Assembly: GCF_020520425.1 (NCBI RefSeq)
Contig: NC_079492.1
Span: forward strand, 38,691,542 to 38,755,541
DNA from: Spinacia oleracea
Lineage: Eukaryota; Streptophyta; Magnoliopsida; Caryophyllales; Amaranthaceae
Direction: 5' to 3'
DNA: 64,000 nt
Below, in pieces: positions 1 through 10,940 of this stretch. The position numbers and the translations under genes are program-made. The notes below the pieces were generated by a model. That model had not been told where the DNA came from. It saw nothing but the letters and a program-made list of their open reading frames with translations, and searched no databases. Every line of letters starts with the position of its first letter. Position 1 is the first letter of the stretch.

Positions 1-422
1 CGTACCATGTTTCCGTTTCCGGCAACATCTACGACTTGGATAATATTTATATTTCCGATACGATATCGCGATCCATATTTCCGTTTCCGGCAATATCATC
101 GTTTCCGGAGTATTCATTTCTTGCCTTTGACGATCTCAGCTCCCACTGAAACCAAGATCCGTCGATTTCGAATATCCATAGATGGAGTATTATGCCATTA
201 AATACTTGATCCGTTTACGTACTATTTGTGTGACCCTACGGGTTCAGTCAAGACTAAGCTGTGGATTAATATCATTAATTCCACTTGAACTGAAGCGGCC
301 TCTAGCTAGGCATTCAGCTCACTTGATCTCACTGAATTTATTAACTTGTCAATTAATACTGAACCGCATTTATTAGACTTATCATTAAATGCATACTTGG
401 ACCAAGGGCATTATTTCCTTCA
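1..422 (-). mobile_element. LTR of a Ty1-copia family element, cut by the window edge
   Basis: The reverse complement begins TGAAGGAAATAATGCCC at 422 and matches the first ~420 bases of the LTRs seen at 26368 and 45231, including the GGAAAC-rich stretch. The sequence beyond 422 has no polypurine tract like the one before the 3' LTR at 45231, so this is the outer end of a 5' LTR or a solo LTR. The rest lies left of the window. It is a fossil copy of the same family as the element at 26368-46609. Confidence 0.85.
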
Positions 423-792
423 AATTAAAACCCATTAGTTAAGGCGTAGCAGTGTGTTGAACTCGTGGGCCCGTTTACTTTCCGAAAACATATATATTAT
501 ATTAAGCAATCGGACACCAGAGGCCCGACTAGTAGAAATCGTTTTAGCAGTTTTCGACGATTTGCTTCTTAATTTGTCGAATCGTGCAGCCATCCTTCTT
601 ACGTCAGTCACAAACTCGAACCGACTCGGTTAAACGACGGAGGTCCACTAGAGGATGCCTCTTGCTACATCACTTATTTAAACAAGGTAAATCTCCTTTC
701 CCTTTCAATAACGAGGGACAAGAATTTTCCAAAAATAGTAAGAAGGGGAAAATGCTTTCACCGATTTTTGCATTATGATTTATGTCAAACAG
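423..792. other. Unassigned spacer
   Basis: No convincing gene or repeat structure is visible. Short open frames here have no recognisable domain. Confidence 0.5.
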
Positions 793-1250
793 TAAGAGCA
801 TGTTTATCAAAAACTAAGAGTTTGGCTTTCAACCCAATAAAATATAATATTTTATGTTTTCTCTCTCCCAAACACCAAACCCAACACCAATCATATTTAA
901 CAACATTTATCAAACACCATTTCTAAAATGCATGTAACTTTGCAATTAAAACACCACCTATAAAATTTCATTTTGCATTTAAAAAAAGTAAACAATATTG
1001 TTTGGTCCCCTTCATATGTCACATGTCAAGTCTTCCATGCATGGAATTGGTTTTTCATTTGGTGTTCATGAACACCAATTCATAATTGGTTTCACTATCT
1101 CTCTCTTCTTTTTTTTTTTTTGCTAGGCAAGTAAGGATAATATTAAGCACAAAAACCAAATTACAACCTAAGCTTAACTTCAAGAGGCACGAACCAACTA
1201 GGTTGGACCTTACCACCAAGAAGCAAGCAAACAGAAACACCTATACAAGC

Positions 1251-4200
1251 TCACAGAGCCAAAAACCAAGTACAATCCCTTCTACTAACCTTCTTAGGCA
1301 TTACAACTTTGATTCTATCTCTCACAGCATGCTTAATGCTCTTTACAGAATTCTGCACTGTAGGAACATACTTATCCCAAAAGCTACCATTTCTGCACTG
1401 CCAAACTACATAGACAATTGCTGCAAGGCCTGCATACCAGACTTGCTTCTTGAAATGAGAATGCCTGCTATGATCAATCCCCCTTGTGATCTGCTGAAGA
1501 TCAGAAGAAACACCAGGGATACTCATCCAGCTTCTAATATCATTAAGGCATTGCTGACTGTAGGAGCAAGAGAAGAACAAATGATTATGATCCTCATCCT
1601 GTTGTCCACACAATAAACACAGTGGGGACACACTAACACCAATTCTAGCAAGCTTTGCTGTGGTTTGAAGCCTAGCTTGAACAGCCATCCAGCAAATAAA
1701 TCTATGTCTTGGAACATTTAGCCTATTCCAAACTAACATGTCCCAGGTGACCAAAGGTCTAGCCTCAATTAATTTCTCATATACCACTTTAACTGAGTAC
1801 TGAGCAATAGTACTAAACTCATTCTGAGAGTAATATTGCTTTAAAATCTCCTTAGTTTCACAAACTTTCCTCCAATACCAGCTGGCTGAAGCATTAGGCT
1901 GGTAATCCCACCAAACCCCATCTTTAACATATACAGCATTGACCCACTTAATCCAAACATTATCCTGTTTGGAAGCAACAGCCCACACATATTTGCCCAT
2001 CAGTGCAATGTTCCACTTAACAACATCTCTGAAGCCTAAACCACCCTCTTTCTTGTGACAGCAAGACTGTGCCAAAGAGATATTACTTGGTTTTGTGTTG
2101 TAAGCTTTGCCACTCCAAAGAAAAGACCTGCAGATCTTATTAATCTCATATAAAACTTGCTTAGGGAGCACATACACCTGGGCCCAATACATATGCAAAC
2201 TCAATAAGACTGAATTGATCAGTTGCATTCTAGCTGAGTATGAGAGATTCCTGGAGCTCCAAACTTTAATTCTTGCAATCATCTTGTCCACCAACATATC
2301 ACACTGAGCTGTGGTGATTTTCTTAGAACAAATTGGTACCCCTAAGTACTTGAAAGGCAAAACACTTCTGGTAAAACCAGAAACCAATTCTACCCTATTA
2401 ATATCAGAATCAGACATCCCATAGCAATAGATAGAAGATTTCTGTTTGTTAGGCTGTAAACCAGAAGTATCAGAGAATAGCTTGAAAGCCTGTAGCAACA
2501 GATAGATAGAAGCAAAATCACCTTTGCAGCACAAGATCAGATCATCTGCAAAGCAGAGATGAGTGAGCTTTACAGCTTTACACCTTGGATGATACTGGAA
2601 CAAAGGCAGCAAGCTCATGCTGTGCAGAACTCTGGACAAATATTCCATGCAAATGACAAAGAGCAAAGGAGACATGGGATCACCTTGTCTTAGCCCTCTC
2701 TGAGATTTAAAAAACCCATGCATAGTGCCATTGATCATCAAGGAGAACATAGGAGTGGTGACACACTCCATCACAAGATGCACAAAATGTTCAGGGAAAC
2801 CCAATTGCTCCAACATCTCCTGTAAGAAATTCCAATCCACAGTATCATAAGCTTTTTGTAAGTCAATCTTCATTAAGCAACTAGGTTTGACATCCTTCCT
2901 ACCATAATGCTTCACTAAGTCCTGCACCACCATAATGTTATGGACAATGTGCCTTCCATGAACAAAACCACCCTGATTTTCCATGATCAAATCAGGTAAG
3001 ATTTGTCTAAGCCTATTACACAGCACCTTAGTAACACACTTATACAGTGTGTTACAGCAAGAAATGGGTCTAAAATCACTCACTGTATTAGGACATTTAA
3101 TCTTAGGAATAAGAGTGATCACTGTGTGATTAAGCTCTTTCAAAAGCTTCCTTTGCTGTAGAACATCTAAAACAGCAGCCACCACTTCATCACCAACAAT
3201 ACTCCAGGAATCTTTAAAGAAAAAGGTACCAAAACCATCTGGACCTGGAGCTTTAACCCCAGGAATAGAGAACAAAGCCTTCCTTACTTCATCTGCAGTG
3301 TATGGACCATTCAGAATTGCTCTATGTTGATCATTTATGAGAGGACCTAGCTGGACCACTTGACTGAGAACTGCTTTCCTATTGGTCTGAGTAGTACCCA
3401 ATAAGGAAGTATAATACTCCGAGAAAGCCATAGACACCTCAGTAGAATCTTCTTTCCAATTGCCATGCATATCATAAATACTATAAATCTGATTCAGAGT
3501 TCTTCTCTGTCTGATGCTCTGGTGAAAAAGAGTAGTGTTTTCATCACCTGCTTTGAGCCAGTCCATCTTTGCTTTTTGTCTCAAAAAATCCAAATATGCC
3601 TGATGTTTTAATCTATATTCACTGATAGCCTGTAGTTCCAGATCAGCCAAAGTTACATCAGAAGGATTCAGATGCATAGCCTGTTGAGCTGCATTCATAT
3701 CATTAAATGCCTTAATATCTGCAGCCTGAATATCAGAGAAACCCACTCTATTCAGATCCTTCAAAGCACCCTTAACTTGCTTCAATTTGTTAACAACCAC
3801 ATACATCTTTGTGCCATGAAATTGCTTGTTCCATTGATGCTGAATGATAGAGAGAAAATCAGGAGAACTCTTCCACATAGTGAAATATTTAAAAGGCTTC
3901 TTTCCCCCTCCAGTTCTAGGTTAAACAGTAAGAAAACCAGGGGAATGATCAAAAGTGCCCTCATTCATAAAACAAACCTCAGCTGTGGGAAATTGAGTTT
4001 GCCAATTAGAATTTGCCATAATTCTGTCAAGCTTTGAAAATACTCTGGCAGCACCTTGCTGTTTATTATTCCAAGTGTAATAATTCCCCACACTCTTAAT
4101 ATCTTCCATTCCACAGAAATGCATACATTGACATATATCCACAATCTCAGCATTCCTAACAGGAGCCCCAATCTTCTCTTCAGTGGTCATTACACAATTA

Positions 4201-4619
4201 AAATCACCACACATAATCCAAGCATCCTGAGTGTATAAAGCTTTGAGATTACTCCAAAGATCCAATCTCTTATGACTTTCATTGACGTCATAGATGAAAG
4301 TACAATAAAAACTAGAAGAACCACCCACTGGCTTAACCAGACAGTGAATAAGCTGGCTTGTAACTTGTAGAATAGTCACAACAAAACTGCTAGGATTCCA
4401 AGCAAGCACAATCCTACCCCCATCATGATAACTGCTATTACTAGTGAAACACCAATTCAAAAATACTTTTTGGTAAAGATTCCCAAGATTAGGAACCTTC
4501 ACCTTATGCTCCAGAAGTCCTACTAGCCCCACATGGTGTTTGTGAATGAATTGCTTCACTACACCTTGCTTATGAGCTAAATTAAGACCCCTGACATTCC
4601 AAGTTACAATTCTATCCAT
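1251..4619 (-). pseudogene. LINE ORF2: endonuclease plus reverse transcriptase, one stop
   Basis: ORF2 starts MDRIVTWNVRGLN at 4619, the standard opening of the AP-like endonuclease. GDFNCVMTTEEK and FDHSP are the later endonuclease motifs. After a single in-frame TAA at 3921-3923 the same frame continues to 1251. It carries RT motifs: PGPDGF, LIPKIKCPNTVSDFRPISCC, GFVHGRHIVHNI, KIDLQKAYDTVDW, QGDPMSPLLF and the catalytic FADD in LCFADDLIL. The C-terminal zf-RVT region includes CLLCGQQDEDHNHLFFSC. The total of about 1,120 codons is near full length for plant L1. ORF2 mediates nicking and target-primed reverse transcription. Confidence 0.95.
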
Positions 4620-5895
4620 AAGAGTGGGAGGAGTTCCCTCCTCCTAGCTCACCTGCCCCATCTTCAATGTCCACCTCCACTACTACATGTTCAACTTCAC
4701 CAATTTCCTCTTCATTTAACAAATGAAAAGTGTTTTTCAAGTGTGTTGGTGCTGCAATTGAGTTTCTCACCCTGATAGGCCTAAGAGCTTGTTGAAAACC
4801 CTCTTGATCAACTGCAGGAGCTTGCACCATTGGTTTCACTGGCTGCATTGAGTGTTTCTGCACCCAAGCTTTCCTATTACCTTGCCTACATTCAGCATCT
4901 TGGTGTCCCACCATCTTACACACCCCACACTTACTAGGTTTCCATTCATACTTTATGTCTACCTTAATCAATTCACCATGTTCATCCATGAAAGAAACTT
5001 GATCAGGCAAACTGTGAGTAATAGGCATGTCCACTAAAACCCTAGCAAAGTGAAACTTATCCCTATTAGTAGTGGCAGAATCTCTTTTCACAGGTTTCCC
5101 TATTTGATTCACAATTTTGAAGAGTGCCTTTTCCCCCCAATATTTGATATTAAGTTTTAATTGGATCCATATAGGAACAGACCTAATCTCCTCCTTCTCC
5201 ATGTCCATATCTACACTCCATGGCTTCATGATCAATGGTTTACCATCAAAGAAAAAGTGTCATGTTAACACCTTATCCCTCATGTCCATGGTGTGAAATC
5301 GAACTAGGAACATCCCTTTTTTCACCATGACTACCTTATCAAGCTTGTGATTCTTCCATATTCGTCTAACAAAACCCTCCATAACATGAGCAGGTGGATT
5401 AGCACCAACAACATAGCACAAAATAGCAGAATTCCAGAATTCTATTTCTTCCTGAATGTCATCCAAATCAATCTGAATATGGTCTAGATTTTCAACCGAT
5501 TTATTCGAAACTGATTTATCAGATATGCTACCAACTTCATCATTATTATGCACAGATATCTCATCCAATTGCTGCAAAATAGGGACAGAAATTGTACCTA
5601 CATCCATGTTTGCTCTGTTTTGACGCACCAACTCAGAAGAATGGTGAATCTCCTGCATCCACTCATTGAATGAGTGTCGCACCTCTGATCTCAGTTGAAG
5701 ATGTTGCACACTTGATTTCGGAGTGAGAATTTCATTCTCCATTCCAAAATCCAGTGCCTCCACGCCTAATAGTTCCTCAATCGGACGCGTTCTGAGAGCC
5801 TGCGAATCCGATGAAGGTCCACGAGGCTTCGTCGTCACATTTCCATGAGAATTATGCTTGCTACCTTGCCCTTTGCCCCCAGTTTTTCGTGCCAT
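4612..5895 (-). pseudogene. LINE ORF1 (nucleic-acid-binding, zinc knuckle), one stop
   Basis: The frame starts MARKTGGKGQGSKHN at 5895 and ends at 4612. The N-terminal 200 residues are polar. A DUF4283-type region follows (FVRRIWKNHKLDKVVMVKKG), and a CCHC zinc knuckle (CGVCKMVGHQDAEC) lies near the C-terminal third. A TGA at 5260-5262 interrupts the frame after KVLT, and translation on both sides stays in the same frame. Plant L1 ORF1 proteins bind the element RNA during target-primed reverse transcription; that role is inferred from the family. The last codons overlap the ORF2 start. Confidence 0.88.
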
Positions 5896-6104
5896 GGCAA
5901 CGGAGCACGATAAGGCTATCGTGCACCGAGAGAAAGCTTGGGGAGATCAATGATTTGTTTGTATTCGAGTAGCCAACACTATCTCTCTCTTCCTTTCTCT
6001 CTCTCTCTCTTCCTTTCTCTCTTATCTCTCTAACTATTTTATTGTATTTTATTCAATTCTCTCTCTTGAACACCAAAAATTGGTGTTTGATAAACATGAT
6101 CTAA

Positions 6105-7484
6105 ATGCATATGGTACATGGATTTCTCCAGTTATAAGCAAAATTAGGCACTCTTGGACTGTAATTTATCAGCAAAATAATTTGAACGATTGACGCAAAT
6201 ATGGCTATTCATAAACTAATTTCCCTCAAAAAGTTATATTCTTCGAGTAATTTTACGTTTTGATGTTAAGGGAGTCAAAAAGTTAAATTCGAATTTCGGG
6301 TGGTAATTCGAATCAATGGGTTGGGGTCGGATTTGGGATTAGTTTTGGTTCAATAATGGGTTGTGTTAAATAATACTAGTATTTTATGCACGCGATGGGT
6401 GCGTGGATTATAAAATGCATATAAATCAACATTAATAAATAAATATTTATTATCGTAAAACGACTACCTCTTTATTTTTTTTCAGAAAGTATTTTAACCA
6501 ATAGTTTAATACCTATTGGAATATTTCATCACAAATACATGGTCGAAAAGTTAAGAAATTTGTTCAAGATATCCATATAAAATCCAATTTGTACAGAAAG
6601 AGGTTCTTTTTTTTATTTTATTTTCCTCTCAAAACTAACTCAATAATAAATTTTTTTTTCTTTTTTCTTAATTTCAGGGGATGAGGTTGAGAAAAGCAGA
6701 AATTAAGAGAAAAAAAAAAAGAAAAAAAAGAGAACGTAAAAACAAACACGCAGAAGAAGAGGAGGAGAGAGAAAATACAAAGAAGGCGATTTTAGAGAAA
6801 AAAGGAGCGTAAAAAGCTTGAGATCGTTTGGCTATGGTGGTAGCGCGTTAAACCTTTACTAAGTCAACTCGTTTGCAATCGATTTTAATCGCGCGATTCC
6901 CCATCTATCACCGGGGAAGTATTTCCGGCGACCGTTGTGGTTTGCTTCCAGTTGTATTGAAGAGAAAGAAGAGCAAGATATGAGATCGAGAAGATGACGA
7001 TGAACGGAAATGGATACATCAAACATCGATTCTATCGATAAAATGAACATCAATTAATTAAATTGCAAGCAAATGAAGCAATTATAAAAATGTGAATTAA
7101 GCAAATTAACATAGTTAAGCAATTAAATGGGTATCAAAATCAATACGTACACTGCAATATTCTGAATGAGAATGCAATCCAAATAAATTACAGCAAAGAT
7201 TAACACTATATAAAAGAAAATAAAACTTAGGGCTAATTATAATGGAGGAGAAAGAAAGAGGACCGGAATAGAAGAGGAAACGGTGCACTAGCAACAATGG
7301 AGAAAGGCAGTCACTATTTTAAATAATTAGATTTGTAATTGAATTATATTGTAAGATAGTAGAGGGTATTTAAGTATATTTCATAGGGGACACCAAAAGT
7401 GGGATTATCGAAATGCCCCTCACTCTTCCCTTATGTAATAGAGATTAGAAATAATATAAAAGTACGTTGATATTAATATAGTAC
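6105..7484. other. AT-rich intergenic stretch, no gene recognised
   Basis: Sequence is AT-rich with homopurine runs near 6660-6790. Open frames of about 60 codons show no domain. I see no RNA gene or clear transposon ends. Confidence 0.5.
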
Positions 7485-7500
7485 ATATAGGGGTGCAAAT

Positions 7501-7672
7501 AACAATTGCTTGTTGGTTCAGTGGTGATTGAGGCTGAACTTGGTAGGGAAGACCGTGTGTTCGTTCCCCCTCAACAACTATTGTGAGGGGACTGGAACTT
7601 ATTCACCCAAAACTCGCCCCGAATCCGGATTAGCCACAAGAGTGAACCCGATGGTAACACCAAAATAAATAA
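7501..7672 (+). mobile_element. tRNA-derived SINE
   Basis: An A-box-like (GGTTCAGTGGTGATTG) and a B-box-like (GTGTTCGTTCC) pol III promoter sit in the first 65 bases. The ~170-bp body ends in an A-rich tail (CACCAAAATAAATAA). A 16-bp target site duplication ATATAGGGGTGCAAAT flanks it at 7485-7500 and 7673-7688. The same body occurs inverted at 7828-8000, which defines a family. Confidence 0.85.
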
Positions 7673-7827
7673 ATATAGGGGTGCAAATGAATCGAGACTC
7701 CCAATAAACTACTCGGATTTAGGCTCGGTTAAAGCTCGTTCATGTTCGTTTATTTAATAAGCAGAGCTTGAACAACTTTGAAGCTTACTTAAGTTCATGA
7801 ACAAGCTCGCCTATTTATATTCATAAT

Positions 7828-8000
7828 TAATTATTTTTTTGGTGTTACTATCCGGTTCACCCTTATGGCTAATCCGGATTCAGGACGAGTTTTGGGTGGA
7901 TAGGTTTCAATCCCCTCCCAATTGTTGTTTCGGGGAATCGAACACGGGGTCCTCCTTACCAAATTCAACCCCAATCACCACTGAACCAATATACAATTGG
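7828..8000 (-). mobile_element. tRNA-derived SINE, second copy, inverted
   Basis: The reverse complement matches the SINE at 7501: TTGGTTCAGTGGTGATTGGG, then GTGTTCGATTCC, then GAATCCGGATTAGCCATAAG. The A-rich tail is at the low-coordinate end. The target duplication TATATTCATAAT lies at 7816-7827 and 8001-8012. The pair, only 155 bp apart and head-to-head in sequence similarity, could fold as a hairpin in a read-through RNA. Confidence 0.85.
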
Positions 8001-8520
8001 TATATTCATAATCAAATTTGCTATAAATAATTATTTAATTATCGATAGACATCGTATTTTTACTTTAACATTCAAAATACACCAACACAACAAATGAACG
8101 TTTCTTTTTTAAGTGGCTACATGAAGGTGGGCCTGGTGGCCCATGCACCAAATATGGATACATGTGCTCAAATATAAACAATGGCCCGCTAACTAGTAAT
8201 TTTAGGAGCTTTTTTCCTTTTTCTTCTTCTTTGTAAATAATAAGCTAGCACAAATTATTTTACTTCGTACTTTTAACTCAAACTAAGGTCACAACTTTGA
8301 TTTTAATACACCAACTTGGGAGTAGAGCAGTGAAAAATAGGTCTCACAAAGTCGTAGTGAATGTGTTACAACTCTATAAGTTATGGTTTGATGTGCCAAA
8401 ATCATTTTCTACCCGTGATTACAAATACAGCCGAATTTTATCAACGAGGGTAATTTCGGCAATAATTGTGATAGATAATGATTAGTGACGATTGACGCTC
8501 GCGACAAGGAGAGCCAGTTG

Positions 8521-8528
8521 GTATATAC
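8521..8528. promoter_or_regulatory. P1BS-like palindrome upstream of PHO2
   Basis: GTATATAC fits GNATATNC, the binding consensus of PHR1-type phosphate-starvation regulators. It lies less than 450 bp upstream of the first inferred PHO2 splice donor. Short palindromes of this kind occur by chance, so this is only a candidate. Confidence 0.25.
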
Positions 8529-9224
8529 TATCCCAGTTCCCCACTCCTCGAGTCCTCGTACTATTTATTAGGCATCCATTTCTTAATACTCGGAGAACGT
8601 TCATATTCATATTACACTTCCAAAAATACTCATTACTCACAAAAGAGGAGAGATAGGAGAGAGAGAATAACAGCAAAATCTGCAAATCGTGAGATGTTGA
8701 ATGATGATGACATGATGAGTGATGTTTGGGGAGGCCCTCTTTGAACTCCCCAAGTTTTAACTGCTTTTGTTGCTGCTGATTTCTGGGATTAATTTTTAGG
8801 AAAAAGTGTTGATTGTGGGAAATTATATGGGCAACAAGATAAATTATCTGGGTTTCTTTCAATCAATCAGCTTTTTCTGGGAATTCTTTTAGCATCAATT
8901 GTCACTCTTTTAATTGGTCCTCCTGTGAAAGTTAAACTGGTAAATTTCTGAATTTCTTTAAAAAGTTCAGTTCTTTCCTTTTTATTTTCTTTCTGTTGTT
9001 GTGTGAATTTCATGAAAATAAGATGTGGGCATAATGGTTTGTATTCATTGTTTTGGGTATTTTTCACTTCTAGTTTAATTTATACTTGAATTTGCGAGGT
9101 TTCTATGGAGATTTTCGGTTTTCTGCAAAGCCCCAAACAAAATGGAACAAAAGGTATAGTTTTGTTTTTGTAGTATAGGCCGCCTCCAAGGGCACTAATG
9201 TAGATGGGATTTGATCCCGGGTTT

Positions 9225-9368
9225 TGGGTAAATGGTATTATTCCCGACTTTAACTAACTAAGCTAGTTGGCATTATAGAGTATTATTTCCGACTTTAACT
9301 GACTAAGCTAGTTGGCATTATAGAGTATTATTTCCGACTTTAACTAACTAAACTAGTTGGCACTATAA
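9225..9368. repeat. 45-bp tandem repeat, three copies, in PHO2 intron 1
   Basis: Three consecutive copies of a unit containing TATTTCCGACTTTAACT and AAGCTAGTTGGCATTATAG differ at a few positions. No function is apparent. Confidence 0.8.
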
Positions 9369-9980
9369 TCCTTTAGTTCTGTTGATTCAGATAGTGGGAA
9401 GTTGGTAGGCTTTTAGAAATTTTGTTTAATTGAATAAAGGCCTAATTTTGTTTGCAGCATATAATTTTGGAAAGCAAGCTACTTTATTCTGGGTTTTGGT
9501 TGTTAATCTTCCTTTAACTTGTGTTCATACATATGAAAACCTCAAAAAGCATAATAAATTCAACATTCTTATACACTAAATATTTGCTTAAGTCCTATTA
9601 CACTTTTATTGAATTCTGATTAGGTGCTGTTTGGCTGAGTTATATTGGCAACGTTCGAGTTTAAGCAGCATATTTCTTGTTAACATATGTCCTGGAACGT
9701 GAATCAATTTGTGTAAATTGCAAATCTAACTTGTAGTTTGAATTTCTTATGAACAATGAAAGGTAAATTTTATTTGTGCAAACAAAGTAGTTTTCAACTT
9801 TTCAAGATATGGGTGGAATAGGTGTGATCAATATGCTACTTTTTTTTAAAGATTCTTTCTAGCTAGCAACTGAATCTGATAGATTTGTGGTAATAACTAA
9901 GAAATAATGTTTTGACAGGTGAATGGATATTTTTATCTAGCTCCTGTGGCTGTTCTATTAAGGGCTAGTTAAAGTGTTCA

Positions 9981-10073
9981 ATGTTCAAGCTTTCAAGCAT
10001 CAGTGAATTAGTCTACAGGGAAAAGGCGCGGTTGTTATTCAGGCTTCTCATCAGTTTAGGAAAGTGGTTGTGA
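9981..10073 (+). other. Upstream ORF of 30 codons in the PHO2 leader
   Basis: ATG at 9981 opens MFKLSSISELVYREK and closes with TGA at 10071-10073, just before the first miR399 site. A 5-codon uORF (ATGGATATTTTTATCTAG) precedes it in the same exon. Translation is not shown by the sequence. Confidence 0.45.
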
Positions 10074-10106
10074 GCAGATCATCTGCATAAGTGTTGAATC
10101 CCTTTC

Positions 10107-10127
10107 GGGGGCAAATCTCCTTTGGCA
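10107..10127 (+). promoter_or_regulatory. miR399 target site 1
   Basis: GGGCAAATCTCCTTTGGCA is a 19/19 complement of positions 1-19 of miR399 (UGCCAAAGGAGAUUUGCCC). Known biology: phosphate-starvation-induced miR399 cleaves PHO2 mRNA in its 5' UTR. Confidence 0.93.
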
Positions 10128-10191
10128 ATATAGTTCTGGTTTTTAACCAGAACATCAATATCATTATATTTATCCGACGATTCAGCCTCTC

Positions 10192-10212
10192 ACGGGCAAA
10201 TCTCCTTTGGCA
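10192..10212 (+). promoter_or_regulatory. miR399 target site 2
   Basis: The 19-nt core is identical to site 1. It lies 85 bp downstream of site 1 in different surrounding sequence. Confidence 0.93.
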
Positions 10213-10296
10213 ATATAAACTGTGTTTTGAAAGAAGCTATATTCTTTCAGCATAGATTTATACAAATATATACAAAACCTACTTTACTTAGCTCTT

Positions 10297-10317
10297 TAGG
10301 GCAAATCTCCTTTGGCA
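10297..10317 (+). promoter_or_regulatory. miR399 target site 3
   Basis: The 19-nt core is identical to site 1. It lies 105 bp after site 2, with unrelated flanks. Confidence 0.93.
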
Positions 10318-10422
10318 AAATAGTATTCACAATTCAGCTGAGTGACTCTTCGCAAGAGAGGTTATCATCTGTTGGCTAGTGACTGTTACTCCTATCTGTT
10401 TGCTTGTCGCCTATCCCGGCTA

Positions 10423-10443
10423 TAGGGCAAATCTCCTTTGGCA
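10423..10443 (+). promoter_or_regulatory. miR399 target site 4
   Basis: The 19-nt core is identical. This is the first of four sites carried on a 38-bp tandem repeat. Confidence 0.93.
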
Positions 10444-10460
10444 ATATTCAGTCCAATTTG

Positions 10461-10481
10461 TTGGGCAAATCTCCTTTGGCA
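10461..10481 (+). promoter_or_regulatory. miR399 target site 5
   Basis: The 19-nt core is identical. It lies exactly 38 bp after site 4, with the shared spacer AATATTCAGTCCAATTTGTT. Confidence 0.93.
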
Positions 10482-10498
10482 ATATTCAGTCCAATTTG

Positions 10499-10519
10499 TT
10501 GGGCAAATCTCCTTTGGCA
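10499..10519 (+). promoter_or_regulatory. miR399 target site 6
   Basis: The 19-nt core is identical. It lies 38 bp after site 5 in the same tandem unit. Confidence 0.93.
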
Positions 10520-10537
10520 ATATTCAGTCCAATTTTG

Positions 10538-10558
10538 TTGGGCAAATCTCCTTTGGCA
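10538..10558 (+). promoter_or_regulatory. miR399 target site 7
   Basis: The 19-nt core is identical. It lies 39 bp after site 6, because the spacer has one extra T. Confidence 0.93.
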
Positions 10559-10590
10559 GCTAGAGTCATAAACTGACTCTCATTATCTTC

Positions 10591-10611
10591 AAGGACAAAT
10601 CTCCTTTGGCA
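10591..10611 (+). promoter_or_regulatory. miR399 target site 8 (one mismatch)
   Basis: The core reads GGACAAATCTCCTTTGGCA, with one mismatch to miR399 near the miRNA 3' end, where mismatches are usually tolerated. It is the last site before the second leader intron. Confidence 0.85.
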
Positions 10612-10940
10612 TTCTATCTCCAGTTGGAGATACTAATCTATCCCTCGCTCTCCACAGTGGAAGTAAATCCACTAGAACTTACTGTCATCAGGTTACTGCA
10701 GGGAATTCAAATTATTTTCACAGTTTATTAAGCCAATCGTGGTTACTGAATTAGAAGGTATGTCTCTCTCACTAATATCTTTTGTAATTTCTCTCTTGTT
10801 AAGCCTATATGAAATTGTCGGAGGATAAAATTGTTTTTTTTCTCAATAATGTGCACCTACTGAAGTACTAAGTGAGAAATTTGTGTTGTAAATCTTGTTA
10901 TTGTATAATTTTTCTTTTCATGTTTCCAGCTCCTGTATTG

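Larger units (their letters stand above)
1109..5976 (-). mobile_element. Full-length L1-type LINE (non-LTR retrotransposon)
   Basis: The element has a two-ORF structure on the minus strand: ORF1 with a zinc knuckle, then ORF2 with AP-endonuclease, reverse transcriptase and C-terminal zf-RVT region. A poly-A tail is seen as a T run just after 1108. It is flanked by a 16-bp target site duplication CACTATCTCTCTCTTC at 1093-1108 and 5977-5992. The TSD, the poly-A tail and about 80 bp upstream of the ORF1 ATG indicate a full-length insertion. Each ORF carries a single in-frame stop and is otherwise open, so the insertion is fairly recent. It landed inside a Tourist-like MITE. Confidence 0.95.
796..6101. 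mobile_element. Tourist-like (PIF/Harbinger) MITE split by a LINE
   Basis: The left end GAGCATGTTTATCAAA and the reverse complement of the right end GATCATGTTTATCAAACACC form terminal inverted repeats. Both are flanked by the trinucleotide TAA (793-795 and 6102-6104), the target duplication typical of Harbinger/Tourist elements. Without the inserted LINE the element is about 420 bp and has no coding capacity, so it is a MITE. Internal sequence is AT- and CT-rich. Confidence 0.75.
10423..10560 (+). repeat. 38-bp tandem repeat carrying four miR399 sites
   Basis: Site starts are spaced 38, 38 and 39 bp, and the intervening spacers are nearly identical. This indicates local tandem duplication rather than independent origin. 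Confidence 0.9.

Noticed and set aside
10379-10576. 65-codon open frame across the miR399 sites (repeating LLGKSPLA)
   Set aside because: It starts with GTG, not ATG, and its repetitive protein is simply the translation of the miR399 site repeat.
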